Assembly (NCBI GenBank): GCA_034359265.1
Contig: CP136891.1
Coordinates: 53,460,501-53,524,500 of the forward strand
Direction: 5' to 3'
From: Canna indica
Lineage: Eukaryota; Streptophyta; Magnoliopsida; Zingiberales; Cannaceae
DNA: 64,000 nucleotides
Shown in pieces: positions 35,751 through 48,173 of this stretch; the stretch's first letter is position 1, and the number at the start of each line of letters is the position of its first letter. The translations under genes and the position numbers were made by a program. The notes below the pieces were generated by a model, which saw only the letters and a program-made list of their open reading frames with translations, searched no databases and was not told the DNA's origin.

Positions 35751-37002
35751 TAATGTGTAGCCAAAATACGCTAAGTTCAATTCCGATTTTTTTTAGTGGC
35801 CTAACTATGGATTTTTGTTATTTTCAGTTATATGCTTTCAAGATGCAAATATAAATGAGTAATGATTATTACCAAGCAAGATTAAATAGAGAAGCAATAC
35901 TAACATGTGAAATTTAGAATGGTTCAACAAAACCGCCTACTCTACTACCTTGGTACCTCACCAAGGATTTCTAACCTTAAATCTTTATGACTTGAATGTT
36001 TCCTCAATAATACAAAGATGACTTATCCCTCAACCTTCGAGGATGCCTCAACTACTATTCCAAAGCAAAACACTCATATATGAAGAAACCTAGGTGTAAC
36101 ACTACACCACACTTGACAACTTGAAATGAGAAGCAAATAAGAAAGAAAATACAAGTAAAGGAGCTATAAATTAAAACAAACTCAAATGAGCTCCTCCAAG
36201 TTGCCTCCTAGTACTCCAAAGCCTCAAGATATGTAGAAATTCAGATTGAAGACTTGAAATGGAGTTTTGAAGACTTTCAGAATGAGAAGTTGAGGTTTGC
36301 ACTTTGAATCACTCTTTAAGGCTCAAGAAAATGTTTTGGTAGCTCAATGGAATAGTTGGGAGCCTTAGGAAGGGAGATGTGGGTGTATTTATAGAGTTGG
36401 TATTGGAGTATGGAAGCAAAGAGCCGTTCAAACCATATCTTATTTGTAAAAGAGCTATTTGGGGGCATTCTAGGAATTCTAGGCAGCTTTTTAAAAAACT
36501 AGGTGAGGGCACTCTGGGAATTCTATATAGTTTGGAGGTTTCTAGTCTTTCAAGCTTTATTTTTTTAGGTTAATAGTTTCCAAATATTCTTTAAAAATAT
36601 GTCTTTAATTTGTTTTTACCTAAGGAAAAATTATTGGGACTTTTGATGGCAAGAAAATATCTAAATTGTGTAGCTATCCAAGGAACCCCCTATACTCAGA
36701 AATTTTCAAGACCGTTTTATGATTTTTCTAGTTTTTAAGTTTTCGGGATTCGGGTTTCAATTTTTTGGCTTTAAACTCAATGAGGACATCAAACGAAGGC
36801 TTATGATCATTTACAATAAAAGAAACTAATTTTGACATGCTCGACTCCGAAGCCTCCGATTCTTGATTTTTCGTAATTTTTCCAACAAGCTTCGGATGCA
36901 TATCGTATGTCCAACCTGAGACCAAACCTTGATAAACTATTAGAACCATGTTTATTATCATCAAAACTAAGAGTGTTGCCAAGGTTGAACCTTGGGATAA
37001 CA
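35751..37002 (-). repeat. LTR-A, 3' LTR of the SIRE-like element
   Basis: In element sense it starts TGTTATCCCAAGG at 37,002, right after a polypurine tract (AAGGGGGAGAA, 37,003-37,013). It matches the 5' LTR at 43,669-44,534 and 47,634-47,944. The last ~35 bp of the LTR (beyond 'gtgtgtagcc') are missing at 35,751, where LTR-B abuts. The small ORFs here are chance. Confidence 0.87.
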
Positions 37003-38402
37003 TTCTCCCCCTTATTGAATGAAGACAAATATTTCATTAAAAACACTACACCAGAGGTTCACTTTAAGCATCCGGTTTTTTATTTTAATTAACTTGGTAT
37101 TGAAAGCTAGCTTAAGCTCCCCCTATCTATATGCATCGTTAAAACCAAGTGTGACCAAGTCTCCTCTCCCCCTTTTGACATCAATCAAAAAGGCAAGAAT
37201 GCAAGGTTCTATTAATGCAAGCTCAATATTACATGCAATCTTCATTTAAAGGTTTAGTAAATATATCTGCAAGTTGCTTATAGGTAGGCACAAAATCAAC
37301 AAAGATATTTTTCTTAGCTACATTATCTCTAAGAAAACTGTGCCTTAAGTCTATATGTTTTGTCCTAGAGTGCAAGATGGGATTTTTTGTCAAATTTATG
37401 GCACTAGTGTTATCACAATAAATGGGTATACATGAATAGTTCAATCCAAAATCTAGTAGGGTTTGTTTCATCCAAAGGACTTGTGCACAACAACTAGCCG
37501 CTGCGATATACTCCGCTTCGGTAGTTAGAAAGTGCAACCGAGATTTGCTTCTTAGAAAACCAAGAAACCAAACTCATCCCTAGGAATTGACAACACTCAC
37601 AACTGCTTTTTCTATCAATCTTACAACCAGCAAAATCTGCATCGGAAAAACTAATCAATTCAAAGGATGCACTACTAGCATACCAAAGGCCTTAGTCAAA
37701 AGTGTCCTTTAGATATCTCAATATGCGTTTGACCGCACTCAAATGAGACATCTTAGGTCAAGATAGAAACGTAGCACATTGACATACACTAAACATTATA
37801 TCGGGTCTACTTGCGGTTAAATAAAGTAAGCTACCAATCATACCTCTGTATCATTTTTCATCAACATTGATACCTTCCTCATCCTTATCAAGCTTGGTGG
37901 ATGGACTCATGGGGGTTGATGCAATCTTTGCTCCATCCATCCCAAATCTTTTGATTAGCTCCTTTGTGTACTTAACTTGATTGATTAAGATCCCCTTCTT
38001 GGTTTGCTTGATTTGAAGTCCAAGCATGAAAGAGAGCTCTCCCATCATGCTCATCTCAAATTCATCTTGCATACACTTAGCAAACCACTCACAAAGGGTT
38101 TCATTAGTAGCACCAAAAATTATGTCATCAATATATATTTGAACTAATAAAGATCATCATTTTTAATGAAGAGTGAAACATCGGCTTTTCCAACATTAAA
38201 ATCTTGTTCAATTAAAAAATTTGAAAGCCTTTCATTCCAAGCCCTAGGGGCTTTTTTTAAACCATATAATATTTTTTTCAATATGTAAACATGATTTGGA
38301 AAATCAAAGTTTTTAAAACCGGGGGTTGTTCAACATAAACCTCTTCCATGATAAAACCATTTTAAAATGCGCTTTTAACATCAATTTGAAATAGTTTGAA
38401 AC
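37003..38402 (-). pseudogene. SIRE-like copia: RNase H and RT C-terminal part
   Basis: Minus-strand reading gives RT at about 38,400-38,110 with frameshifts (YGLK-type box near 38,265), then 38,072-37,851 (MQDEFEMSMMGELSFMLGLQ), then 37,537-37,229, RNase H with EAEYIAAASCCAQ, CDNTSAINLTKNP and LADIFTKPLN. Close to the 1-3,975 relic. The 3' untranslated stretch 37,014-37,228 leads to the polypurine tract. Reading is cut at 38,402 by the solo LTR-B and resumes at 40,025. Confidence 0.87.
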
Positions 38403-40024
38403 TGTTGGTGAAATGGTCACACTAGAGGGGGGGTGAATAGTGTGTTAACTAATCTTATCGCCTAATTTTGATTTTAATTGTTTCTTGATTAGTTAGTTTA
38501 AGCACGATATTAATAGCAAGTAAAAGCAATAAATATGAAGCAATTAACACAAAACAATATATCAATGCTAACATGATTATTTATAGTTGTTCAGCCCCAA
38601 TGCCTACTCCACTACCTAAGCACCCCGCTTAGGATTTTCAAACTAGTTTAAGTAGATTAATTAGTTTCCTTACATTGAGGACTTTACACCGGAAAGTCTT
38701 CGCTCTCAAACCGAAGGCACTTCCACACCCGAAAGTATCCCGCCTTCCTACCGAGAGCACTCTCCCACCTCAACCTAAGGACAACTCAACTAATCCTTGT
38801 AAACTACATTTTCACCGGTGGAATTAAGCCTCAAACACAAAGGCAACCACCCAATTTCAAGACCTAACAACCTAGTTCTTCACAAGCTCAAATATAATGA
38901 AATAAACAAGAAAATACACAATTTAATGGAGCAATAAATCAAACAACTTATACATAACTCCAAACAAAGTTTTCTAGCTTCCTCTTGATGCCTTTGATGG
39001 TGAATCAATGAAGTCAAGGCTTACTCAAGGAGTTGAGATATCAAAGCTAGGGATTTCAAGAATGGTGGCACAATCAAGCTCAAGGATCATCAAATATGGC
39101 TCAAAGTTTGTTGGATGAAGGGTGGAAGGCTTGCTAAGGCTTCTATTTATAAGCCTTGAGGAGATGGCATGAAATAGCCACCTCAACGGGCGGAAAAACT
39201 AGTTGTTTCCGCCGTCCAGTCACAGGTCCGGTCGACCGTCAATCGGCCAACCGAGCGACCGAAGGCATACTGTCATTTTCTGGCACATTTCGGTTGACTG
39301 ACTTGCCTACTACCAGTTTTTGGCAACATTCGGTCGACCAACTAGTCGACCGAAACTGGGCAGACTGCTTGGTTTAGCTTGTTCTGGGTTCCGTCTTCAC
39401 TAAGTCTACTTATATAATAATTACTAACTTTAAAATATAAATGTTATATAAGGATTACCCCCCATTTGGATTCAATAAAAATATTTGAAAAATCAAAATC
39501 CTTAAGAATGAAAATCTAGTTTTTTGGGTCTAGTACAAATTTTCGGAAAACGAAAATTTTCTAATCTCCCGGGTCAAATATGGGTATGCTAAATGTTTCC
39601 AAAAATTCTATAAAAATACCTCGTTAACTAGTTTTTATCCAAGAAACAATTACCGCCATTTTTTGTGTCAAGAACATGTCTAGGTCATATGGCCCTCCAA
39701 GGAGCTCCCTAGGCTTAGTGAATTTCAGGGCGATTTCCGAGCTTTCATGTTTTGGGCTTCGAGTTTGGTTTTTGGGTTCTTTGCATCATAAATAGGATTA
39801 CATCACATTCCTAGATACCCTAAACCTAAACTCTAACTTCCCGAAGAATCCCGAGCGTCGACGAGCATCCAAGTCGAATTCTCCAATTTCTTCGATATTT
39901 TCGATCGGGGACGTCGAGCGCTAACCGACTTGGAACCTGAAAGATTTCTCAATGAAATATTAGTTCCATGTTTGTTATCATCAAAATCGAGATTAAGACC
40001 AAGGTAAAAAACCTTAGGCCAACA
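38403..40024 (-). mobile_element. Solo LTR-B (1,622 bp) with TSD GAAAC
   Basis: Plus-strand ends are TGTTGGTGAAAT and GGCCAACA, flanked by GAAAC at 38,398-38,402 and 40,025-40,029. It splits the RT reading exactly after ASFKGF. This copy defines the full LTR-B. In element sense: start TGTTGGCCTAAGG, palindrome cluster including arms TTCGGTCGAC/GTCGACCGAA (39,329-39,354), TATA (about 39,150), then the C-rich 3' end with 'tctagtgtgacc'. It has no coding part. Confidence 0.95.
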
Positions 40025-40820
40025 GAAACCTTTAAAACTTGCAAAAGGTAAAGGCATGCGAATAGCCTCTAATCTAGCTACGGAAGCACAAGTTTCATTG
40101 TAATCAATATCCTCTTTTTGGTTGAAACATTGGGCCACTAACCTAGCTTTGTTTCTAACAACTAAGCCATTTTCATCTAACTTATTCCTAAAGACCCACT
40201 TAGTTCCAATTACCATTTGTTCACTCGGCCTAGGCACTAAATCCTAAACATTATTCCTAACAAATTGATTTAGTTCCTCTTACATGGCCATAACCCAAAA
40301 TTCATCATCTATGACTTCCTTAATATTTTTAGGCTCTACTTGAGAAATAAAGGCAAAATATTGACAAATGTTTTTAAGTTTAGAACATGCTACCACTCCG
40401 GTTATAGGTTCTCCAATGACTTGTTCAATGGGATGATCTTTTGCGCCTCGGTTAGCTTTAGGAAGTGGTGGTAAAGCTTGTTCTTCAACTTGAGGTAGGG
40501 AGGTTGAGGATGAAGGTTCTTCATTATGAGGTACTTCATTAGGCTCATCTTCAACTTCTTCTTCATTGAAAGTTAAAGTCTAAAGTTCTTCCCCTACTTT
40601 CAATATCTTAATATTTCTAGAAGAGTCATTAGTTTCATCAAAAGTTACATGCATGGATACTTCAACAATCATAGTTCTGCGATTATAAACTCTATAGGCT
40701 TTAGAACTAGATGAGTATCCTAGGAAAATACCTTCGCCGGATTTTGAGTCAAATTTTCCTATATGATCATTAGCGTTCAAAATAAAGCACTTACAACCAA
40801 AAACCCTAAAGTGTCCCACA

Positions 40821-40900
40821 TTTGGAATTCTATCATGCCAAAGTTCAAGAGTTTTCTACATTTGGAATTCTATCATGCCAAAGTTCAAGAGTTTTCTTTA
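40821..40900. repeat. 40-bp tandem duplication in integrase
   Basis: The unit 'tttggaattctatcatgcca' plus the following 17 bases occurs twice back to back (40,821-40,857 and 40,861-40,897). It adds 40 bp, not a multiple of three, so it breaks the integrase frame. Confidence 0.92.
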
Positions 40901-42647
40901 TTTTAGGTCTTAATAAAACACGATTTAAAACATAGCATGAGGTATTTATGGCTTCAGTCCAAAAATACTTAGGTAAATTGTTTTCACAAAGCATAGTCCT
41001 AGCCATTTCTTGCAAGATTCTATTTTTCCTCTCAACCACCCAATTTTGTTGAGGGGTTCTAGGGGAAGAAAAGGGATGTTCAATCCCAAAATTTTCACAA
41101 AATTCAAAAAACTTTTTATTTTTAAATTCACCACCAATATCACTCCTAATTTTTGAAATTGAAATCCCTTTTTCTTTGACAACTCTTTTAGCAAACTTTT
41201 TAAAGAAATCAAATGTTTCATTCTTCTTTGCTAAAAACAAGACCCATGTAAATCGAGAGTAGTCATCAATCAAAACATAACAATATAGTTTACCACCTAA
41301 GCTAGCAACATCACAAGGACCAAAAAGATCCATGTGAATAAATTCAAAAATCCTAGAGGTAGTAACTTGATTAAAACTATGAAAAGATTATTTGACTTAT
41401 TTTCCATGTTGACATGCATCACAAAGTCTATCTTTTTCAAATTTTATTTTAGGGATTCCTTTAAATAGGTCTTTCTTGGTGATTTCTTGAATGATGCACA
41501 TGCTAGCATGTCCTAGCCTACGGTGCCATAACCAATAATCATTGTCCATTACTACTAAACATCTAACATGAGGATTAGGCAAGATATTTAAACTCAAAAA
41601 GGAAACATTCTCATGTCTATTTCCAATGAATACTATATCACTAGATGATGCATTTCTACTGAGACATTTAGATGCTTCAAAAATCACCATATATCCATTA
41701 TCACATAATTGAGAAATACTAATCAAGTTATGTTTCAAGCCATCAACTAGTAAGACATTCTTAATGCAAGGGAATGGAAGTAGACCTATATCACCAATGT
41801 CAATGATCTTACCTTTGGCATTACCTCCAAAACTAACATACCCTTCATCTTTTCTTAATATGGTTGCAACCACTATCCAAAACCCATGTGCTCGATCCTA
41901 TGTGCTTGAGGATGACTCTCCACCTACAAGTGGAGAAGAAACAACCTTAGGTACCCAAATATTTTTGGGTCCTTGAGTGTTAGTCATTTTAGTAACCCAA
42001 GTAGATCTAGCATGATGGTTCCTCTTGAGTGCACAATCCCTAATCATGTGTCCATAAATTCCACAACAAAAGCAATAACCATGAAACTTAGTGGAATAAT
42101 GAGTATGAACATGAGTATGGGAATGAGGATGTGATGGTTTTCTAGTATTTCTAGCATGTGATACATGATCATTTTTAGTATTTTGTAAGGCAAGCATTTT
42201 TTCATTCAAAGTACATAAGTCCTTCTTCAATGAGAGCATGCTATCATTCAAGTGATCAACTTGTGAACTCAAAAATTTGTTTTCCTTTTCTAACACATCA
42301 TTTAAATCTAGTAAATCATTTTTTGCCTTTTCCAAAATGAGTTTTTCATCTATAAGAGCTTCTACTTCATTTTTCAAAGCATAGCATGAAACAAGTAGTT
42401 CATCATTTTCCATTTCTAATGACTTATTTTCCTTTCTAAGTTCTTTAAACCTCTTTCTAATAGCATTAAACTCAAAATGTATTTGTTCATACTCATGCTC
42501 TAATTCTTCTTGAGTAAATGTAAATTCACCAAATGTAAAGGTTACTTCATCATCATTTGCCATGAGGCAAAGGTTGGCACTTTCGTCCTTGGAGACTTCC
42601 TCACTTGATGAAGATTCACTTTCATCCCAAGAAGCCATGCATTAATG

Positions 42648-42795
42648 CCTTCTTCTTCTTCTTCTTGAGCTAGGGGTGAGGTTGGGGTGAGCTTCAATTG
42701 TGGGCAATCAATGCCTTCTTCTTCTTCTTCTTGGTCACCTCTCTTTTGTGGATGAGGTGGGGGTGAGCTTCAATTGTGGGCAATCCTTCCTCAAG
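42648..42795. repeat. Duplicated block with CTT microsatellite in gag
   Basis: 'aatgccttcttcttcttctt' occurs twice (about 42,643 and 42,709), and 'ggggtgagcttcaattgtgg' occurs with each, a tandem duplication of about 66-70 bp that disrupts the minus-strand gag reading. Confidence 0.8.
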
Positions 42796-43656
42796 TGCCT
42801 GGGTTTGTTGCAATTGAAACAAATGTACCTTTTGCCACCTTTATGAACCTCGTGAACCATTTTGCAAGCAAGGTCATCTCCTCATAGTCATCAACTTGCT
42901 CTTCGGATGAAGAAGTGTCATCATTCCTATGTGATGCATTTAATTAAGGCAATACTCTTGCCTTTGGGGGCATCTTCCTCCTTATGTGCCCTCATATGAA
43001 TCTCATGTGTCATGATGAGAGATCCAATGAGTTCGGTGAGCTTCATGGTACCAAGATCCTTAGCTTCCATGATAGCTATCACCTTTGGCTCCCAAGCTTT
43101 GGGAAGTGATCGAAGTAGTTTTCTCACCTTTTCTTCTTCCCTAATATCTCTTCTAAGATTGCATAAGTCATTAGTAATGTTTTGGAATCTAGCATACATT
43201 TCATCAATAGTCTCATGAGATAGCATTTTAATCAATTCATAATCATGCATGAGAAGATTGATTTTTGACTCCTTTACTTGAGAGGTCCCTTCATGAGTAG
43301 TTTCAAGAACTTGCCAAATTTCAAATGCGGATTAACATGTAGAAATTCTATTAAACTCATTAATTGATAACCCACAATGTAATGCATTCATGCCTTTAGC
43401 ATTGGAATTAAAGAATTTAACTTCCTCATGGGTCCAATCATCCATGTTCCTTGTTGATTGCTTATAATCATTTTGAATCATCCTCCAAACCTCCTGACCT
43501 TGTGATTGAAGGAACATATTCATTCTAATTTTCCAATAAGCATAGTTATTTCCATCAAACAAAGGAGGTGCATGGGTAGAGGTCCCTTGAGCTAGTGTCT
43601 TTTCGGTAGCCATTCTAAGTGTAGGTAGATGGTGAAATCTAGTCCTACTATCAAGC

Positions 43657-43668
43657 TCTAATACCAAA
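43657..43668 (-). promoter_or_regulatory. Primer-binding site of the SIRE-like element
   Basis: On the minus strand it reads TGGTATTAGAGC, the initiator-Met-tRNA complement with one change, two bases after the LTR end and 44 bases before the gag ATG at 43,613. Confidence 0.85.
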
Positions 43669-44534
43669 TGTAAACCAAATAACCACACTAGAGAAGGGGT
43701 GAATAGTGTGTAGCCTAAATATGCTAAGTTCAATTCCAAATTTTTTTCAAGTTGGTCTAACTATGGAATTTTGTTATTTTGAGTTATATGCTTTCAAGAT
43801 GCAAATATAAATGAGTAATGATTAATACCAAGCAAGATTAAATAGATAAGCCATGCTAACATGTGAAATTTAGAATGGTTAGGTCACACCGCCTACTCCA
43901 CTACCTTGGCTCTTCACCGAAGATTTCTGATATTAAATCTTTATAACTTGAATGTTTCTTAAAGAATACAAAGAGGACTTATCCCTCAACCTTAGAGGAT
44001 GCCTCAACTACTATTCCAAAGCAAAACACTCATATATAAAGAAACCTAGGTGTAACACTACACAACACTTAACAACTTGAAATGAGAAGCAAATACGAAA
44101 GAAAATACAAGTAAAGGAGCTATAAATTAAAACAAACTCAAATGAGCTCCCCCAAGTTGCCTCCTAGTACTCCAAAGCCTCAGGATATGTAGAAATTCTT
44201 ATTGAAGACTTGAAATGGAGTTTTGAAGACTTCCAGAATGAGAAGTTGAGGTTTGCACTTTGAATCACTCTTTAAGGCTCAAAATAATGTTTGGTAGCTC
44301 AACGGAATAGTTGGGAGCCTTAGGAAGGGAGAATTTGGTGTATTTATAGAGTTGGTATTGGAGTATGGGAGCAAGGAGCCGTTCAAACCTTATCTAATTT
44401 GAAAAAGAGCCATTTTGGGGCATTCTAGTTATTCTGGGCAGCTTTTTAAAAAATTGGCTGAGGGCATTCTGGGAATTCTAGGTAGTTTGGAGGTTTCTAG
44501 TATTTCAAGCCTTATTTTTATAGGTTAATAGTTC
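43669..44534 (-). repeat. LTR-A, 5' LTR, part next to the primer site
   Basis: Begins (plus) TGTAAACCAAATAACC, then 'cactagagaaggggtgaata', and is collinear with 35,751-36,570 of the 3' LTR. It is interrupted at 44,534 by the solo gypsy-type LTR and continues at 47,634. Confidence 0.9.
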
Positions 44535-47500
44535 TGTCACACCCCAAATCCGGTATGACCGGCTTGGATACACCACGTACCCCGAAGCCTAACCTAACTC
44601 AAACACAATAACAATAACCTGTACAGTAGGAGAATTTTTTTTTTTTTTGAAAAGAATAGACATGACATTACGAACCAAACCAAACCAAAACTCAATATGA
44701 ACACACTGAACAAGTTATTAAAAAGGAATTCAAATAAATAAGCAAGACTCCCAAAATAAAAATAAAATGTGGAAACAACAACTCGAGTCAACATGACTCA
44801 ACAACTCAAGAGACACTAAAACAACTCAGGTATCCTCCTCGATCACGATATGTCACGAGACCCGCTGTCCTGCCGCCACCAGTCGTGCTACTGCACCCCT
44901 GTACCTCTCTGATGTAACTCAAGTGCTGCAAAACAACAGTAATAAGGGGTAAGTCCAACTAGGACTTAGTGAGCAAATCAGTCCTCAATTCACCAAATCA
45001 ATCACCATGCATAAAAACATATATAGCCGATATATAACGAACAACAACATCAAAAGAAATCAGCAATAATATATCCACAACTCTATGCATGAAATCAACA
45101 TTCGCCAATAAGTGTAAAATATCTTTAAAAATAACGGAACAAGCATCAGTAACACATCCACAACTCCACTCATATCCACAGCAATAAGTATAAGCATCCA
45201 TCAATAAGTATAAATAAATCCACAATAATAAAATAGGATAGATGCAACACCACAGTCATATGCATGCAATGCAACACCTCAATCATATGCATGCTCTTCG
45301 GACCCGTCGGTCCCACATAGCCACATAGGGTAAGTATACGGGTGGCCGTCGAACTACCACCCAGCTCAATGCTGTTTCTTTGGGACATGCCCTCCCCTCA
45401 CCGGCACTGGCTCTTCTGAGCTAGATTATTGGGGCATACGTTCCCCTCACCTGCTCGGGTCTCTAGACTATCTCTTTGGCGTATGATCTCCCCTCACCAG
45501 CCGGACTTCCTGAATAAGGCAAACGCTGTCTCTTTGGGGCATACCCTCCCCTCACCAGCGAGGCTTCCGGGAAATGCAACAAGCACATCACAACACCACA
45601 CATGCATGTATATAAGCATAAACAAAATGTGCTATCAATAGGTAATAAAGGGTATGTCAAGTGCATATGTAGAAACAGATATATATGTAGAAATAGTACT
45701 CATAAATCATGAATGTTCATCACAAATAAACAACCATAAAATAGAATTATAGCACTGTAAGAAATGATGCACGTGTATCATGAAAGCAATACAAAAAGAA
45801 ACTCCAACTGTAAATTAATGGACTAGAACAACAGGATAAAATAACTCATCATAGGAATCACTGATCTAGGATAAGATTCACCTCATTAACTACTATATCC
45901 ATGAATCATCTCAGATTGAACCATAAAAATATATAAAATATGATTTTTCAGCTTGGCACGCAAAATGAGGCAACGTCTGGCTACTATTTTCAAAATTCGA
46001 AGGTCTGATGGCGAAACAAACCTCGCCAATGAATCCAAAATGTCGATTAGGTGAAAATTCATATATAACATGAATCTTTTTGCTAACCTTAAGGTCTGAA
46101 AATAATTATTTAGAATAATGAACGAAATGTCTTAATTTATTTAATAAATCACTGTTACGAACGAATATAACGGTGTTATAATCAATAACTCAGTAATGAA
46201 ATCTCAACCTTTCATTTAAACAAGATCAAATCACAGCCTTCCATCTAAAATGATGCAATCACAACCCTCTCTTAACATGTTGCAATCTCAGCCTTACATC
46301 TAATCACAGCCCTCCATCTACATGATGTAATCACAGCCTTATATCTAACCAGATGCAATCACAACCCTCTATCTAACCAGATGCAATCACAACTCTCTAT
46401 CTATATACATGATGTAATCATAGCCTTACATCTAACCAGATGAAATCACAGTCCTTCATCTGTATGATGCAATCAAATCCTTACATCTAACCAGATGCAA
46501 TCACAGCTCTTCATCTATATAATGCAATCACGGTCTTACATCTAACCAGATGCAATCATAGCTCTTCATCTACATGATGTAATCATAGCTCTCCATCTAC
46601 ATGATGTAATCACAGTCTTATATCTAACCAAATGCAATCACAGCCTTACGTCTAACCAGATGCAATCACAGCTCTCCATCTACATGATGTAATCACAGCC
46701 TTACATCTAACCAGATGCAATCTCATCCCTCCATCAACACAAGATCAAATCCCTGCCCTTCATCTCAACCAAATCAATCCAGCCCTTCTTCTCACCCAAA
46801 TCAATCTCAGCCCTCCATTTCATCTTCCCACCTATGTCATCTTCATCTCCTCCTCCCCTCCACCTGTCGCCGCCGTCGGACCGCCAGCAACGCTGGCGTC
46901 AACGCTGACACCGATATCGGCCCCTACCAGCGCACCGCATAATAAGGAAAAAAAAGAGAAAAGAAAACAAAGAATATTTTATTCCCAAAAGGGGGTAAAC
47001 AACATACTTCAATTAAGAAATGACTTATCCGACTTCCGATCCGATACGAAAAAATGCATCAAAAATCGATGAAAAACCCCGAGACATGAGAACAGCGACA
47101 TAAATCAAGAATTGGATAAAACAATTTCTAAATCCACTCACAGGACGGAGAGAAAATGGAAGGAAAAGACACGTAGGATCTTCCTCCAATCGACACCGAC
47201 AAACTCGCAAAAATTCAACTCCGGCGGCTCCTCCTCCTCGACGGAGCCCTCTCTCTTCTCTCCCCTTTGCCTCAGGTGGCGTGCCGCTAAAAACCCATGG
47301 CCGCACACCCCAGGGTCTAATTTATAGACACTAGTTGGGCCCAAATGACCAAAATACTCTTACCTAAGTTATCTGACTTAAACAGCCCATAACTCACCTA
47401 GCTCTTCCAACTCCGATTCGACATCCGATTGCACCAATAAATTCGCCCTGATACCCTCTATTATCCTAGCATGATAAATCACAGAGATAAGGCAAATAAA

Positions 47501-47633
47501 ATTTCTCTTAATTTTTCTACATTAGACAATTACCCAGGTCTGATCCCGAAGCTTCCCGCCAATCCGCGCTAACTAAGGCTCACGATCCTCCAATCAAGAA
47601 TAAAACATTATTATTATGATTTTGGGTATTACA
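44535..47633. mobile_element. Solo gypsy-type LTR (3,099 bp), TSD AGTTC/AGTTT
   Basis: Ends TGTCACACCCCAAATC and GGGTATTACA; flanks AGTTC (44,530-44,534) and AGTTT (47,634-47,638). The other LTR-A copy has AGTTT at the empty site, so the left duplicate carries a later change. It shares the TGACCGGC box near the left end with the LTRs at 614 and 52,973 but has its own repeats: about four units of 'ctctttggggcata..ctcccctcacc' (45,370-45,560) and the minisatellite at 46,195-46,740. No coding sequence; GC-rich ORFs near 47,050-47,340 are chance. Confidence 0.93.
46195..46740. repeat. Minisatellite inside the solo LTR, about 27-28 bp units
   Basis: About 18-20 units alternate between 'gatgcaatcacagccttaca' + 'tctaacca' and 'gatgtaatcacagctctcca' + 'tctacat', giving a higher-order period near 55 bp. 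Earlier units (46,195-46,300) are more diverged. Confidence 0.88.
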
Positions 47634-47944
47634 AGTTTCCAAAAATTCTTTTAAAATATGCCTTTAATTTGTTTTTACCTAAGGAGAAATAATTGGGACT
47701 TTTGATTGTAAGAAAATATCTAAATTATGTAGCCCTCCAAGAAGCCCCCTATACTTCTTAGAAATTTTCAAGACCGTTTTCTGATTTTTTTAGTTTTTAA
47801 ATTTTTGAGGTTCGGGTTTCGGTTTTTTGGTTATAAACTCAATGAGGCTTATGATCATTTACAATAAATGAAACTAAGTCCTAAACTAATTTTGACATGC
47901 TCGACTCTGAAGCCTCTGATTCTTGACTTTTCGTGATTTTTCCA
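47634..47944 (-). repeat. LTR-A, 5' LTR, distal part (truncated)
   Basis: Resumes 'agtttccaaaaattctttt', collinear with 36,566-36,880 of the 3' LTR, and stops at 'gtgatttttccag' about 120 bp before the expected LTR end, where LTR-B sequence begins. Confidence 0.87.
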
Positions 47945-48173
47945 GGTAGTGGAGTAGCTATTGGGGCCGAACCACTATAAATCATCATGTTTGCATTGCT
48001 TCTACTTGTGTTTGTTTAATTAGCATATCTACTTTGCTTCCCCTTGCTACTTGATTTGTTAATTGCCTAAGTAATCAAGTAAACGATTAAAACTAAAATT
48101 AGGTTAAAGATTAGTAAACACACTATTCACCCCCTCCCCCTCTAGTGTAGGCCATTCCACTAACAGGAACTAA
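47945..48173 (+). repeat. LTR-B fragment, 3'-terminal 229 bp
   Basis: 'gtagtggagtagctattggg' to 'ccattccactaaca', the standard LTR-B 3' end, fused to the broken end of LTR-A. Confidence 0.85.

Larger units (their letters stand above)
40025..43613 (-). pseudogene. SIRE-like copia gag-pol, 5' two thirds
   Basis: On the minus strand from 43,613: gag starts MATEKTLAQGTSTHAPPLFDG, NNYAYWKIRMNMF; capsid continues 43,250-42,927 (MLSHETIDEMYARFQNITND). Then 42,638-41,898 holds a long coiled coil (about residues 60-150) and the zinc knuckle CFCCGIYGHMIRDC. Protease/GAG-pre-integrase at 41,873-41,397 (YWLWHRRLGHASM); integrase at 41,333-40,845 (MDLFGPCDV, DYSRFTWV, TPQQNWVVERKNR); RT start at 40,237 (IGTKWVFRNKLDENG, VARLEAIRM). 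Frameshifts and stops lie between blocks, and the DSGCS-type protease site is not readable. The coiled coil in gag is usual for SIRE/Maximus elements. Confidence 0.9.

Noticed and set aside
46715..46942. Ser/Pro-rich ORF at the end of the minisatellite
   Set aside because: Product of the tandem repeat and low-complexity sequence.
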